Assembly: GCA_963749145.1 (NCBI GenBank)
Contig: CAVVLN010000006.1
Span: forward strand, 62,001 to 126,000
DNA length: 64,000 bases
Direction: 5' to 3'
Source: JASHPR01 sp963749145
GTDB lineage: Bacteria > Actinomycetota > Actinomycetes > Streptosporangiales > Streptosporangiaceae
Under the pieces are notes generated by a model. That model saw nothing but the letters and a program-made list of their open reading frames with translations, did not search any database and was not told the DNA's origin. Shown here one piece after another: positions 44,878-52,825 of this stretch. Positions within the stretch are counted from its first letter, which is position 1. Each line of letters begins with the position of its first letter. The position numbers and the translations under genes were made by a program.

Positions 44878-46005
44878 TTAGTGCAGCAGCCGCAGGAAGT
44901 TGGTCGCGTCGTCCACGTAGTAGACGCCGCTCCCGCCCGGCGCCACGGCCAGGCCGAACAGGGCGCCGGACCCGGGCGGGCTGCCCGAGCGGTCCAGGAA
45001 GCGGTGTGCGATCTGGGCGCCGCCCGGCGTGGTCTCCACGATCCGGCCGTCGCCGCCGTTGACCGTGAGCACGTCACCGTTCGGGGCGATGGCCAGGCCC
45101 AGCGGGGCGTTGAGCCAGCGGCCGGAGGTCACCACGGCACCGGTGCCCGCGGTCGTCATGCGGGTTACCGCGTGCCGGATGGCGGTGATCCGGTTCTCCC
45201 CGGTGTCGGCGACGAAGAGCGTGCCGCCCCGGCCCAGCCCGACCCCGGTCGGGCCGATCACGAACGCGGCCGCGTTGGCCTGCTCGAAGAACCCGGACCC
45301 GATCGTGGTCACCGCGAGCAGCCGCGGCGGCCGGTTCCAGTACACGTGGACCCGGAGCCTGAGCACCGTGCCCTGGTCAATGACGCCGGTCTGCCCTTCG
45401 ACGTTCCCGTTGAGCACGTTGGTGACGAACAGGTCCGCGAACCACCCGGCGCTGAACGCGGTCATGTCCCACGGCCCGTTGATCCCGTTGCCGGAGATGG
45501 TCTCCCGCACGGTGCCGTGGCTGTCGAGCACGATCAGGCAGCCGGCCTTGGCCGTGGTGACGCTCCCGTTCTTCGACGGCGTGCTGCCCACGACCACCCA
45601 TCCGCCGCGCAGCACGGCCAGCGCGGTGGTGAGCCCGACGCCGCCGGGGCAGTGCCCGGCCACCTGCGACCTGGTGATGTGCGCGAACAGCGTCTGCTGG
45701 CCGCCGGGCGAGACCTCCACGATCGTGGTCCCGGTGCCCTGCTCGTTGGCCTTGTTGTTGAAGTTGCTGACCAGCACGTCGCCGCGCTGCAGCCGGCCGC
45801 GGCTGGCCCGGACCACGGCGACCCCGTAGGGGTTGACGTCCCCGTTGCCCGGAACGGTCGACGCGACGTTCGTCAGCTTGCTGAATTGGCCGAGAAATGA
45901 CGCCGGCGATTGAGCCGCCGACCCCGGAGTCATCATCGCAAGTCCGGTGCCGACGGCCACGCTGACCGTGACCGCCGACGCGATTATTCGGTGAACTACC
46001 GACAT
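44878..46005 (-). CDS. Secreted NHL/SMP-30-type beta-propeller protein
   Basis: The ATG at 46005 follows GGGGAG. A signal peptide (about 1-38, ending GSAAQSPAS) leads to repeated propeller blades with NPYGVAVV, GPWDMTAF, GRGGTLFVADTGENRITAI and NAPLGLAIAPNGDVLTVNGG. The sequence also has single Cys residues in loops. Proteins of this type are extracellular, and their ligands are usually unknown. A longer GTG start at 46032 is possible but lacks a ribosome site. It stands alone between the ATPase and ctaG. Confidence 0.78.
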   Translation of the reverse strand: MSVVHRIIASAVTVSVAVGTGLAMMTPGSAAQSPASFLGQFSKLTNVASTVPGNGDVNPYGVAVVRASRGRLQRGDVLVSNFNNKANEQGTGTTIVEVSPGGQQTLFAHITRSQVAGHCPGGVGLTTALAVLRGGWVVVGSTPSKNGSVTTAKAGCLIVLDSHGTVRETISGNGINGPWDMTAFSAGWFADLFVTNVLNGNVEGQTGVIDQGTVLRLRVHVYWNRPPRLLAVTTIGSGFFEQANAAAFVIGPTGVGLGRGGTLFVADTGENRITAIRHAVTRMTTAGTGAVVTSGRWLNAPLGLAIAPNGDVLTVNGGDGRIVETTPGGAQIAHRFLDRSGSPPGSGALFGLAVAPGGSGVYYVDDATNFLRLLH

Positions 46006-46139
46006 GCTCACGCTCCCCACAGAAATGTCCACGCTTCAGCCGCCGCAATGGCAGACGCGGCTCTAGCGGCACGAGAGGCCCCACTCGTGTCGCTGACAGG
46101 GATAACGGAGCGTTGCGGCCCGCGGTTCAGTTTCGGCCG

Positions 46140-47213
46140 TTATTGCTGACGGCCGGACTCGGCCTCGTTCAGCCGCGCGAGAAAGGCGTTGTACGCGGCG
46201 AGGTGCTCGTCGTCGTCGATGCCCCCGCGCCGGTCCCAGTTGACGGCGGCGGGCGCCGCCCCGGCGCCTGCCCCGCCGCCGTCCTGGGCCGCCTCGGCCC
46301 GGCCCTCCGCGGCCGGGGCCGGCTGACCGGGGTGGGTGGCGACCAGATGGGCCAGGCTGGCCCGGCGGGCCGCCTCGAGCCAGCCGCGGCCGCTCGACTC
46401 GGCCCGTTCGTCGAGGCTCCACATCAGGTACACCAGCATCATCAGGCCGAACATAATGGCGTCGCCGCCGATCCACATCACCGCGCCGCCAAGGTGCAGG
46501 TCTTGCACGGGATTGGGCGCCCACGCGGGCCGCGGGCCCTGCGGTATCCCCGGCGTGCCGGCCGTGCCGTAGCCGAGCACGAGCCCGGTGAAGGTATCCA
46601 CCGGCATCATGAGCACCAGGACGACGAACCGCACCGGATAGGTGAGCCGCCAGCGAATGGGCTCACGGCCGAGAATGGGCAGGAAGAAGAGGTAGCCGAT
46701 CACCAGGAACATGACGTGCTCGGCGTTGTGCACCGTCTGGTTGGTCGCGACCAGGTTGGCCAAGCCGGTCAGGTGCGCGGCGATCACCGCGACCGCGTAG
46801 GCCGCGCACCCGAACACCGGCCAGGTGAGGAAGCTGGCTACCCGCGAGCGCAGGATCCGCTTGGCCCGGCTGTGCACCGGGTTGCGGCTCGCGTGCAGCA
46901 GCAGCAGCATCGGCTGGCCGAAGATGAGCAACGGCGGGGCGACCATGAGCAGCATCAGGTGCTGCACCATGTGGTCCCAGAACAGCACGTCGTCGTAGGT
47001 GCCGATGCCGCTCTCCGTGGCCAGCACGACCACCGCGAGCCCGCCGAGGAACAGGCCGGTCCGCCAGGCCGGCCACGGCCGGGCCGGGTGCCGCCGGGCG
47101 ACCCGCCACACGCCCCACAGGTACAAGGCGGCGAGGACGACGACGGCGCCGGTGACGATCGGCGCGAACTGCCAGTCGGTGACGACCGCCTGCCAGCCGA
47201 ACGGGCGCAGCAT
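46140..47213 (-). CDS. ctaG: Cytochrome c oxidase assembly protein CtaG (Caa3 type)
   Basis: The ATG at 47213 has GGAGGAGG four bases upstream. The 357-residue protein has about seven membrane helices with conserved histidines. Key stretches are FWDHMVQHLMLLMVAPPLLI, LLHASRNP, TVHNAEHVMFLVIGYLFFLP and GGAVMWIGGDAIMFGLMMLV, the Caa3_CtaG signature. It takes part in copper-centre assembly of cytochrome c oxidase in the membrane. The C-terminus has a cytoplasmic Ala/Gly-rich tail. No oxidase genes adjoin it. Confidence 0.9.
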   Translation of the reverse strand: MLRPFGWQAVVTDWQFAPIVTGAVVVLAALYLWGVWRVARRHPARPWPAWRTGLFLGGLAVVVLATESGIGTYDDVLFWDHMVQHLMLLMVAPPLLIFGQPMLLLLHASRNPVHSRAKRILRSRVASFLTWPVFGCAAYAVAVIAAHLTGLANLVATNQTVHNAEHVMFLVIGYLFFLPILGREPIRWRLTYPVRFVVLVLMMPVDTFTGLVLGYGTAGTPGIPQGPRPAWAPNPVQDLHLGGAVMWIGGDAIMFGLMMLVYLMWSLDERAESSGRGWLEAARRASLAHLVATHPGQPAPAAEGRAEAAQDGGGAGAGAAPAAVNWDRRGGIDDDEHLAAYNAFLARLNEAESGRQQ

Positions 47214-47333
47214 GGAACCTCCTCCGCTCGCGAGCCTACTCACCCGCCCGGACCCGCGGACGGCGTGGCCTGGCCGCGGGCTTGAGCCTGCGCGCCAGCG
47301 CCCGGCGGGCCGGTCCGGCTATCGTGTCTGCCG

Positions 47334-47422
47334 GGAGGGTTCGCCTAGTGGCCGATGGCGGCAGTCTTGAAAACTGCTAGGGCGTTGACGCGTCCTCGTG
47401 GGTTCGAATCCCACACCCTCCG
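47334..47422 (+). tRNA. tRNA-Ser (UGA)
   Basis: The 89 bases fold as a class II tRNA. The acceptor is GGAGGGT with ACCCTCC and a G discriminator. The anticodon arm reads cagtctTGAaaactg, the variable arm is long, and the T-arm contains TGGGTTCGAATCCCA. The anticodon UGA reads UCA and related serine codons. Confidence 0.95.
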
Positions 47423-47503
47423 CCTCACGCAGCCAGCTAATTTCCGACGTCGCCAGCACGGCGCGCGCCCGCTCCGTACTTACGGACGGTAACCTCGGTT
47501 GAG

Positions 47504-47520
47504 CGCATCGTAACGATGCG
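47504..47520. promoter_or_regulatory. 17-bp perfect palindrome upstream of the lipoprotein gene
   Basis: CGCATCGT at 47504-47511 and ACGATGCG at 47513-47520 are exact inverted repeats around one base. The centre lies 33 bases before the ATG at 47545. The size and position suit a repressor operator. No regulator gene is adjacent. Confidence 0.5.
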
Positions 47521-47544
47521 TGCGCGGCACCACCGGAGGGGACC

Positions 47545-48183
47545 ATGAAACGCGCCGCCTTGGCGCTCGCGTTCGCCGCGCTCGCCGCGCTGGCCGGGTG
47601 CGCCAGCGGGCCCGGCGCTGCTGCCGCCCACGTCAGCCACGCCGCGCGCCAGGCGCGCCAAGCGCGTCACGCGCGCACGCGATCACTCCGGGCCGTCCTC
47701 GCCTTCGGCACGCCCGCCCCGGTGGACGGCGCCAACGGAGCGGCGATCCTCCTGACCCCGGTCAGCGCCTGGTGGCTGATCTCGGGCGGCAACCAGATCG
47801 GCGAGACGCAGCCCACGCTCGGGCAGTTCCTCATCATCGAGATGAAGCTGAAGCCCGAGAATGAGCCGACCACGTTTCCGCTGCCGCTGAGCGGAGACGG
47901 GCCATCCGTGATCTCCGGAGGCCAGGTCATCCCGGACACGGGCGACACCGCGTCGGACGAGGTCGTCTGGAGCACCTGCCTGCCGGCGGTCGACAGCGAC
48001 CTCACGCTGACCCCGGGCGAGACCGTGGTCGACAGCCAGACCTACGACGTCCCGGCCACCTCCGGCCTGCTGCGCTGGCGCAACCCCGGCGGGACCACGG
48101 TCACCTGGCGGCTGCCCGGCCGCGACACCGGACCGCTCCCGCCGCCCGTCCGGACCGCGATCAGCCGCGGCAACGGCTGCTGA
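47545..48183 (+). CDS. Lipoprotein with an immunoglobulin-like (DUF4352-like) domain
   Basis: The ATG at 47545 follows GGAGGGG. The signal ends in a canonical lipobox, LAALAGCASG. After a linker rich in His, Arg and Ala (about 28-50), the domain shows GNQIGETQPTLGQFLIIEMK and TYDVPATSGLLRWRNPGG. Together with the acidic loops these resemble the DUF4352 surface beta-sandwich. It should be anchored outside the membrane by an N-terminal lipid. The palindrome upstream suggests regulation. A strong terminator follows. Confidence 0.72.
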   Translation: MKRAALALAFAALAALAGCASGPGAAAAHVSHAARQARQARHARTRSLRAVLAFGTPAPVDGANGAAILLTPVSAWWLISGGNQIGETQPTLGQFLIIEMKLKPENEPTTFPLPLSGDGPSVISGGQVIPDTGDTASDEVVWSTCLPAVDSDLTLTPGETVVDSQTYDVPATSGLLRWRNPGGTTVTWRLPGRDTGPLPPPVRTAISRGNGC

Positions 48184-48213
48184 CCGCCGCCTCCCCATGC
48201 CCCCATGATCGAG

Positions 48214-48260
48214 CAGGGCGGGCGTCTGCCGGTCATCGTGACCGGCAGACGCCCGCCCTG
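48214..48260. terminator. 22-bp perfect stem, bidirectional terminator
   Basis: The arms at 48214-48235 and 48239-48260 are exact reverse complements with a TCG loop. They lie 30 bases after the lipoprotein stop and 20 bases from the end of the convergent Ig-repeat gene. This is the longest perfect stem I found in the window. Confidence 0.88.
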
Positions 48261-48279
48261 GCGGATCTTCGTAGCTAGA

Positions 48280-49353
48280 TCAACTCACCGTGATGGTGAA
48301 CGACTCGCTCGGCGAGCCGTCGGTGTACTCGTCGCCGGAGTACGTGGCCACCACGCTGTGCGACCCCGCGGCGAGGGTGGCCGCGCAGGTGGCGTAGTTG
48401 ACCTTGGTCGTGGCGTTCCACTGCAGCGCGGAAGCGGCACAAACGGTGGTCCCGTCCACCGAGAACTGCACGGTGTCGCCGCCGGTCTCGCTGTAGCCGG
48501 CCAGGATGTTGTAGCCGAGGCCGCCGTAGGTGTTCGGCACGACGTCCGCGGTGATCGTCACGCTGCCCGCTGCGGCGGTCGCCGGGCCCTCTACGGTCGT
48601 GAACGTGGGGTCTGGCGTGATCAGCTTGTGCTCTCCGGCCGACACCGACCCGGTGTGCGTGGAGTCACCCGAGTAGGTCGCCTCGTACAGCACGAAGCCC
48701 CAGGTCCCGACCGGCGGGTCGACCGTGCACGACCCGGTCCCGTTCACGAGCTTGGCGTTGCACACGATGTATCCGGGCATCGGGCCTGTGCCGAGGTTGG
48801 TGGGCGCGAACGACACCGTCCCGGTCGGGACCGCGCCCCCGCCCACCGAGGCCACGGTCGCGGTCAGCGTTTCGTCGTTGCCGGCCTGCACGGTGTCGAT
48901 GTAGGCCGGCTTGGTCTCCGTCGTGGCCGTCGCGTACTTCCCGGTCGCCGGCTTGTTGGTGACCTTGATCGTGGCGGTGCCGGACGACCTCTTGTGCCGG
49001 GAGTCACCGGAGTACACGGCCCGCACGGTCTTCGTGGCCGCGTCGGCGAAGCTCGCGTTGCACGACATCTTCCCCCGCGACAGTGACGCGTGGCACAGCC
49101 TCCGCGTTCCGAACCAGAAGGCGACGGTCCCGCTGGGGGTCCGGCCCGCTCCCTTGACGGTGGCCGACAGCTTGATGTTCGTGTGCGTGTAGGCCGTCTT
49201 GGGTGCCGACACGACGGTCTTGGTCGCGAACCTGAACACGCTCGGCGCGGCGGTCGCCGCGCTGGCCGGCATCGCCCACATGGCGCAGGCCGCCGCGGCC
49301 AGCACCGCCACCGACGCCGTCCTGGCCGCGCCCAGCGGCCACCGCAGTTTCAT
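48280..49353 (-). CDS. Secreted Ig-like-domain repeat protein
   Basis: The ATG at 49353 follows AGGAGGAA. A signal peptide (about 1-33, ending MWAMPASAA) precedes three bacterial Ig-like domains of about 100 residues each. Each has the hallmark ATYSGDSTH-type motif (VRAVYSGDSRHKRSSG, YEATYSGDSTHTGSVS, VATYSGDEYTDGS) and paired cysteines. No membrane or sortase anchor is visible. Such proteins usually act in surface adhesion or as structural modules of cell-wall proteins. It ends against the strong terminator. Confidence 0.82.
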   Translation of the reverse strand: MKLRWPLGAARTASVAVLAAAACAMWAMPASAATAAPSVFRFATKTVVSAPKTAYTHTNIKLSATVKGAGRTPSGTVAFWFGTRRLCHASLSRGKMSCNASFADAATKTVRAVYSGDSRHKRSSGTATIKVTNKPATGKYATATTETKPAYIDTVQAGNDETLTATVASVGGGAVPTGTVSFAPTNLGTGPMPGYIVCNAKLVNGTGSCTVDPPVGTWGFVLYEATYSGDSTHTGSVSAGEHKLITPDPTFTTVEGPATAAAGSVTITADVVPNTYGGLGYNILAGYSETGGDTVQFSVDGTTVCAASALQWNATTKVNYATCAATLAAGSHSVVATYSGDEYTDGSPSESFTITVS

Positions 49354-49534
49354 GCCTGGTTCCTCCTAGGATCACCCCGATGCGCCCGAGCACGGCCGGC
49401 GGAACAGGCCAGGGGCAGCGCTCTGCCAGTAGGACGTTAGGGGTGACACCCCGGATTACATGGCGAGCCCGGTAAGTAGGAACAGCCGGGAGTAATGCCG
49501 GTATGAGCCGGTAAAACCCTTTAAAAGCCGTCCT

Positions 49535-49978
49535 TCACGCGCCGTCTTCCGCCTCGCCGGACGGCCCCGTGACCCTGGCCGCCGCCTGAACGGCAACGTC
49601 ACGCACGGTCTCGGCGAGCAGCCCGGCCGCCTGCCGGAGCTGATACTGCCGGCCCATGTCCTCCTCGCGGTCGGCAGCCTCGCGGAACGCCTGGGCCAGG
49701 CGGTCGATGAGGCTCTCGGCCGTCGGCCACTGGCCGACCGCCCGGCGCGCCTCCGGGGTCACCTTGAGCACGTACCAGAAGGTCGGGTCGCCCCCGGTCT
49801 CGGTCTTGCGGAAGTCCACGTAGGTCGGGTCCATCGCGTCCAGCGACCGGGCGACATCGGCCTGGTCGAGCCCGGTCCGCTCGGCGATGTCGCTGACCGT
49901 GACCATATAACTATTCTCCAGCAGCGCCACGGCCGCGCTGAGCACCGGCATCTCCCGGGCTCCCCACGTGTCTTCCAC
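49535..49978 (-). CDS. Winged-helix DNA-binding protein, hypothetical
   Basis: The GTG at 49978 gives 147 residues. A longer GTG at 50026 has no ribosome site. About 12-80 form a winged helix: VLSAAVALLENSYMVTVSDI and AERTGLDQADVARSLDAMDP, then FWYVLKVTPEARRAVGQWP. The C-terminal half is a long charged helix. It resembles MarR/ArsR-type small regulators without a close family match. It is followed upstream by the PadR/membrane operon on the same strand. Confidence 0.6.
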   Translation of the reverse strand: MEDTWGAREMPVLSAAVALLENSYMVTVSDIAERTGLDQADVARSLDAMDPTYVDFRKTETGGDPTFWYVLKVTPEARRAVGQWPTAESLIDRLAQAFREAADREEDMGRQYQLRQAAGLLAETVRDVAVQAAARVTGPSGEAEDGA

Positions 49979-50069
49979 TGTCCCTGCCTTACCGGTCTTC
50001 GACCTGTTTCCGCTGGTACGGGTCACCGTCCAGGTTACGCATGGCCAGGTCAGGGCCGTGCGGTGCGGC

Positions 50070-51065
50070 TCAATGCGACCGCAGGCCCACGGCCGACTTC
50101 CTGGCCAGGCCGGTGGCCCGGTGCGCCGTGGAGAGCGCCAGCATCATAACGGCCAGGCTGGCGATGTCGATGGTTCCCGCGTGAAAGAGCCCGGGCCCGG
50201 AGCCCTCGGCGAACACCCAGCCGCAGGCGCCGGCGAAGAACACGGCCGTGGCGGCGGCCGCCCCGCTGGCCAGCCACGCCTCGTACCGCAAGACCCGCGG
50301 CGACAGGTCGAGCCGGCGCACCAGCCCGGCCACGCCCGTAACCGCGGCCGCCAGCGCCAGCGGGCTGACCGCCATCCACGCGATCTCGGCGGCCGGGAAC
50401 GCGGCCAGCGCCGCGGGGTGCGCCCAGTACGACGAGACCGACAAGGTGCCCGCCCAGCCGAACGCCGCGACGCCGGCGGGCAGGAACCCGTGCGGGACGA
50501 GCGGATGGGCGCCGGTGCCGGGCCAGGCGTTCTCGAAGTGGTGGCTGCCGAAGGCGAGCGCGCTCGTGCCGGTCGCGGCGAGCCAGGCCGAGAGGGCGAC
50601 GGAGCGTGATGGCCGGTTTCTCAGGGCGCGCGCCGCGGCCCAGATCACCGGGACCGAGGCCGCCGCGGCGAGCACGGCGAGGCACGCCGCCGCGGCGGAC
50701 ATCGCCACCAGGGCGGCCGTCGTGGCGGCCGAGCCGGGGGCCCACTCCCAGCCGATGGCCAGCTGAGCCCACATCGCGGTCCCGAGGGCGCCGAACGCGG
50801 CCAGCGAGCAGGCGGCGGTGGCCAGGCCGGCCCGGGCCCGCTCCGACGGCTCGAGCGGGTGGCTGGTCAGCCCGGCACTGGTGAGCCGGGCGAGCAGCCC
50901 GCCGCGGGCCACGTCGGCGGCGCGCCGGAACGACCTCGGCCGCTCGGCGAACTCGGCCAGCAGCAACTCGGCGAACTCGGCGCCGTAGCGGGCCCGCCAT
51001 CCCGCCGGGTACCAGCGCAGCAGCCGCGCGGCCCGGCGGGCGGGCGGATCGCCCGGGGCGGTCAT
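50070..51065 (-). CDS. Polytopic membrane protein coupled to PadR
   Basis: The 331-residue protein starts with a soluble segment holding ARLLRWYPAGWRARYGAEFA, a motif often seen in actinobacterial membrane proteins encoded after PadR genes. Six to eight membrane helices follow (about 85-320). Its ATG overlaps the PadR stop by four bases, so the two are translationally coupled. It may be the PadR target or an exported/permease component. The function is unknown. Confidence 0.75.
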   Translation of the reverse strand: MTAPGDPPARRAARLLRWYPAGWRARYGAEFAELLLAEFAERPRSFRRAADVARGGLLARLTSAGLTSHPLEPSERARAGLATAACSLAAFGALGTAMWAQLAIGWEWAPGSAATTAALVAMSAAAACLAVLAAAASVPVIWAAARALRNRPSRSVALSAWLAATGTSALAFGSHHFENAWPGTGAHPLVPHGFLPAGVAAFGWAGTLSVSSYWAHPAALAAFPAAEIAWMAVSPLALAAAVTGVAGLVRRLDLSPRVLRYEAWLASGAAAATAVFFAGACGWVFAEGSGPGLFHAGTIDIASLAVMMLALSTAHRATGLARKSAVGLRSH

Positions 51066-51403
51066 GACCCGCCCCAGCTGCTGGCCAGGCGCCGCAACCC
51101 GACGTCGGCGACGCGGCGCTGGTCGCCGAGGTGGGACCGCAGCGCCACCGCTCCGGCCGCGGTCAGCCGGTACGGGCGGCGGCGGTCCTGGCTCTCCAGC
51201 GCCTCGATGAACCCCTGGCTCTCAAGTCGGCTCAGCGCCTCGTACAGCGTGCCCGGCGCGAGCCGGACGCCGGAGAACGCCTCCACGTCCTTGGTCAGCG
51301 CGTAGCCGTGCTTAGGCCCGTCGGCCAGGCTGGACAGAATCAGGGTGGCGGGCCCGGCGTAGCGCCCGAAGCTGCCGAGCGTCGGTGTCTCGCGGGCCGC
51401 CAT
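51062..51403 (-). CDS. PadR-family transcriptional regulator
   Basis: The 113-residue protein is a compact PadR winged helix: LILSSLADGPKHGYALTKDV, LAPGTLYEALSRLESQGFIE and RRRPYRLTAAGAVALRSHL. PadR proteins repress nearby transporters or stress genes and are released by small ligands. It overlaps the downstream membrane gene by four bases. The upstream membrane gene ends nine bases before it, so the cluster is one operon. Confidence 0.9.
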   Translation of the reverse strand: MAARETPTLGSFGRYAGPATLILSSLADGPKHGYALTKDVEAFSGVRLAPGTLYEALSRLESQGFIEALESQDRRRPYRLTAAGAVALRSHLGDQRRVADVGLRRLASSWGGS

Positions 51404-51412
51404 GGCCTCATC

Positions 51413-52579
51413 CTATATCGGCTGGCGATCCATCGGCCGCCGGACGCCGGGGCCGCCCGCGGGCAGCAGCCCGGGCACCCGCGCCGCCAGGAACGCCCGG
51501 GGCGCCGGGTCACGCAGCCGCCACAGGCTGGCGTCGACGACGAAGTGCGCCATGACCACGCCCAGGTAGGCGCCGAACACCAGGCGCCCCGCGGGCGCGG
51601 CCCCGTGCAGGTGCGAGGCGGCGGCCAGGGCGGCCCCGCCGGCCAGGGCGAGGTTGCCCAGCCCGGCCAGGCGGAGCATCCGGCCGGTGGCCGGCCCGCG
51701 CCCGGCCGCGACCAGCCCGACCAGCAGCAGGTACTGCAGGCCGTGCGCGATCGTCATCCCGCCGACGGCCGCGTACGGGGACCCGAACACGAAGACCGGG
51801 AGGAAGAAGCCGAGCGAGACCAGGTACACCAGCCGGAACTGGCCCGCACCGCCGGCCGCCGGGCGCCGGGCCAGCGCGGCGACCCCGGCCGCCACCGCCG
51901 CAGCGAAGATCGCGGCGGCCGCGGGGAAGACCCAGCCCAGGCCCGGATCGACGCTCAGTTGCAGCAGCCCGGGGCGCGCGACCAGGCCGGCCAGGCCCGC
52001 GTAGCCAGCGGTCATCATGGCCCGGCGCTCGGCCGGCCGCAGCGCGGGCAGCCGCCGCGACGACGCGGCCAGCGCGGCCAGGCCCAGGTTCTGCTTCTGG
52101 AAGTGGAAGAACTGCCAGGCGTAATACGGCAGCAGGCACCAGGCCAGCCGCGCGGGCGGCAGGACGGCCGCGGCCGCCGCCGCGGCGAGGATGAGGGTCG
52201 CGGGCAGCAGCACCAGGCGACCCGGGCGCTGCCGGGCGTAGCCGCGGACCTCGGGCAGGGTGTAGAGCCAGGCGGTCGACGCGACGTGCCCCGACGACCC
52301 GACGAACAGCAGCCAGGCCAGGCCGCGCGCGGGCGGGGCCGAGGCCGGGGGGGCCAGCGCGACCGCCGCCGCGAACGCGCCCAGCGTCAGCGTGACCACC
52401 GCGGCGCCGAGCCAGAGCCCGGGCCGGCCCGGCGCCGCGGCGGGCGGCGTCCCTGGGCCCGGCGTCACGGCGGGCGGCGTCCCTGGGCCCGGCGTCACGG
52501 CGGGCGGCGTCCCTGGGCCCGGCGTCACGGCGGGAGGCGTCCCGAGGGCCGGCGCCGCGGCGGGCGGGTCAGCCGCCAC
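51413..52579 (-). CDS. Polytopic membrane protein with His motifs, hypothetical
   Basis: The 388-residue protein begins with a Pro-rich segment containing three copies of GTPPAVTPGP, then about ten membrane helices. Conserved-looking histidines occur in YYAWQFFHFQKQNLGLAAL, GGMTIAHGLQYLLLV and VVMAHFVVDASLWRLRD, which resembles membrane di-iron or carotenoid-cleavage (Brp/Blh-like) families. I cannot assign it firmly. The start overlaps the small upstream gene by 11 bases. PadR follows. Confidence 0.65.
   Translation of the reverse strand: MAADPPAAAPALGTPPAVTPGPGTPPAVTPGPGTPPAVTPGPGTPPAAAPGRPGLWLGAAVVTLTLGAFAAAVALAPPASAPPARGLAWLLFVGSSGHVASTAWLYTLPEVRGYARQRPGRLVLLPATLILAAAAAAAVLPPARLAWCLLPYYAWQFFHFQKQNLGLAALAASSRRLPALRPAERRAMMTAGYAGLAGLVARPGLLQLSVDPGLGWVFPAAAAIFAAAVAAGVAALARRPAAGGAGQFRLVYLVSLGFFLPVFVFGSPYAAVGGMTIAHGLQYLLLVGLVAAGRGPATGRMLRLAGLGNLALAGGAALAAASHLHGAAPAGRLVFGAYLGVVMAHFVVDASLWRLRDPAPRAFLAARVPGLLPAGGPGVRRPMDRQPI
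52441..52530 (-). repeat. 30-bp tandem repeat, 3 copies, in the membrane-protein start
   Basis: Three identical 30-base units at 52441-52470, 52471-52500 and 52501-52530 encode the 10-residue repeat GTPPAVTPGP near the N-terminus of the 51413-52579 gene. A diverged fourth unit follows. Confidence 0.92.
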
Positions 52580-52772
52580 CGCAGCCGCCCGCGGCCCCCG
52601 CCGACGGGGCGACCACGGCCAGCAGGAAGCCCGCGGCGATCAGGGCCGCCAGCAGGACCAGCAGGAACACGGCGTCCCGCCGGGACTCGCCGCACGGCGG
52701 CGCGGGCTCGGCGGCGACCGGCTCGGCGGCGACCGGCTCGGCGACCTGCGGTTGCTGCGTCATGCCGAGCAC
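52569..52772 (-). CDS. Small single-span membrane protein
   Basis: The 67-residue product has an acidic repeat (AEPVAAEPVAAEPA), a CGESRRD segment, one membrane helix (VFLLVLLAALIAAGFLLAVV) and a Gly/Cys tail (GGCGGG). The start is uncertain: GTG at 52772 or ATG at 52763. Its end overlaps the next gene by 11 bases, so it heads the PadR-regulated operon. The function is unknown. The CGGG-like tail resembles small metal- or heme-binding membrane proteins only superficially. Confidence 0.6.
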   Translation of the reverse strand: MLGMTQQPQVAEPVAAEPVAAEPAPPCGESRRDAVFLLVLLAALIAAGFLLAVVAPSAGAAGGCGGG

Positions 52773-52825
52773 ATTAGCTCGGCTGCCGGTATATCGTCAA
52801 ACGGTGTATCGGCTAACGGCTTAGA

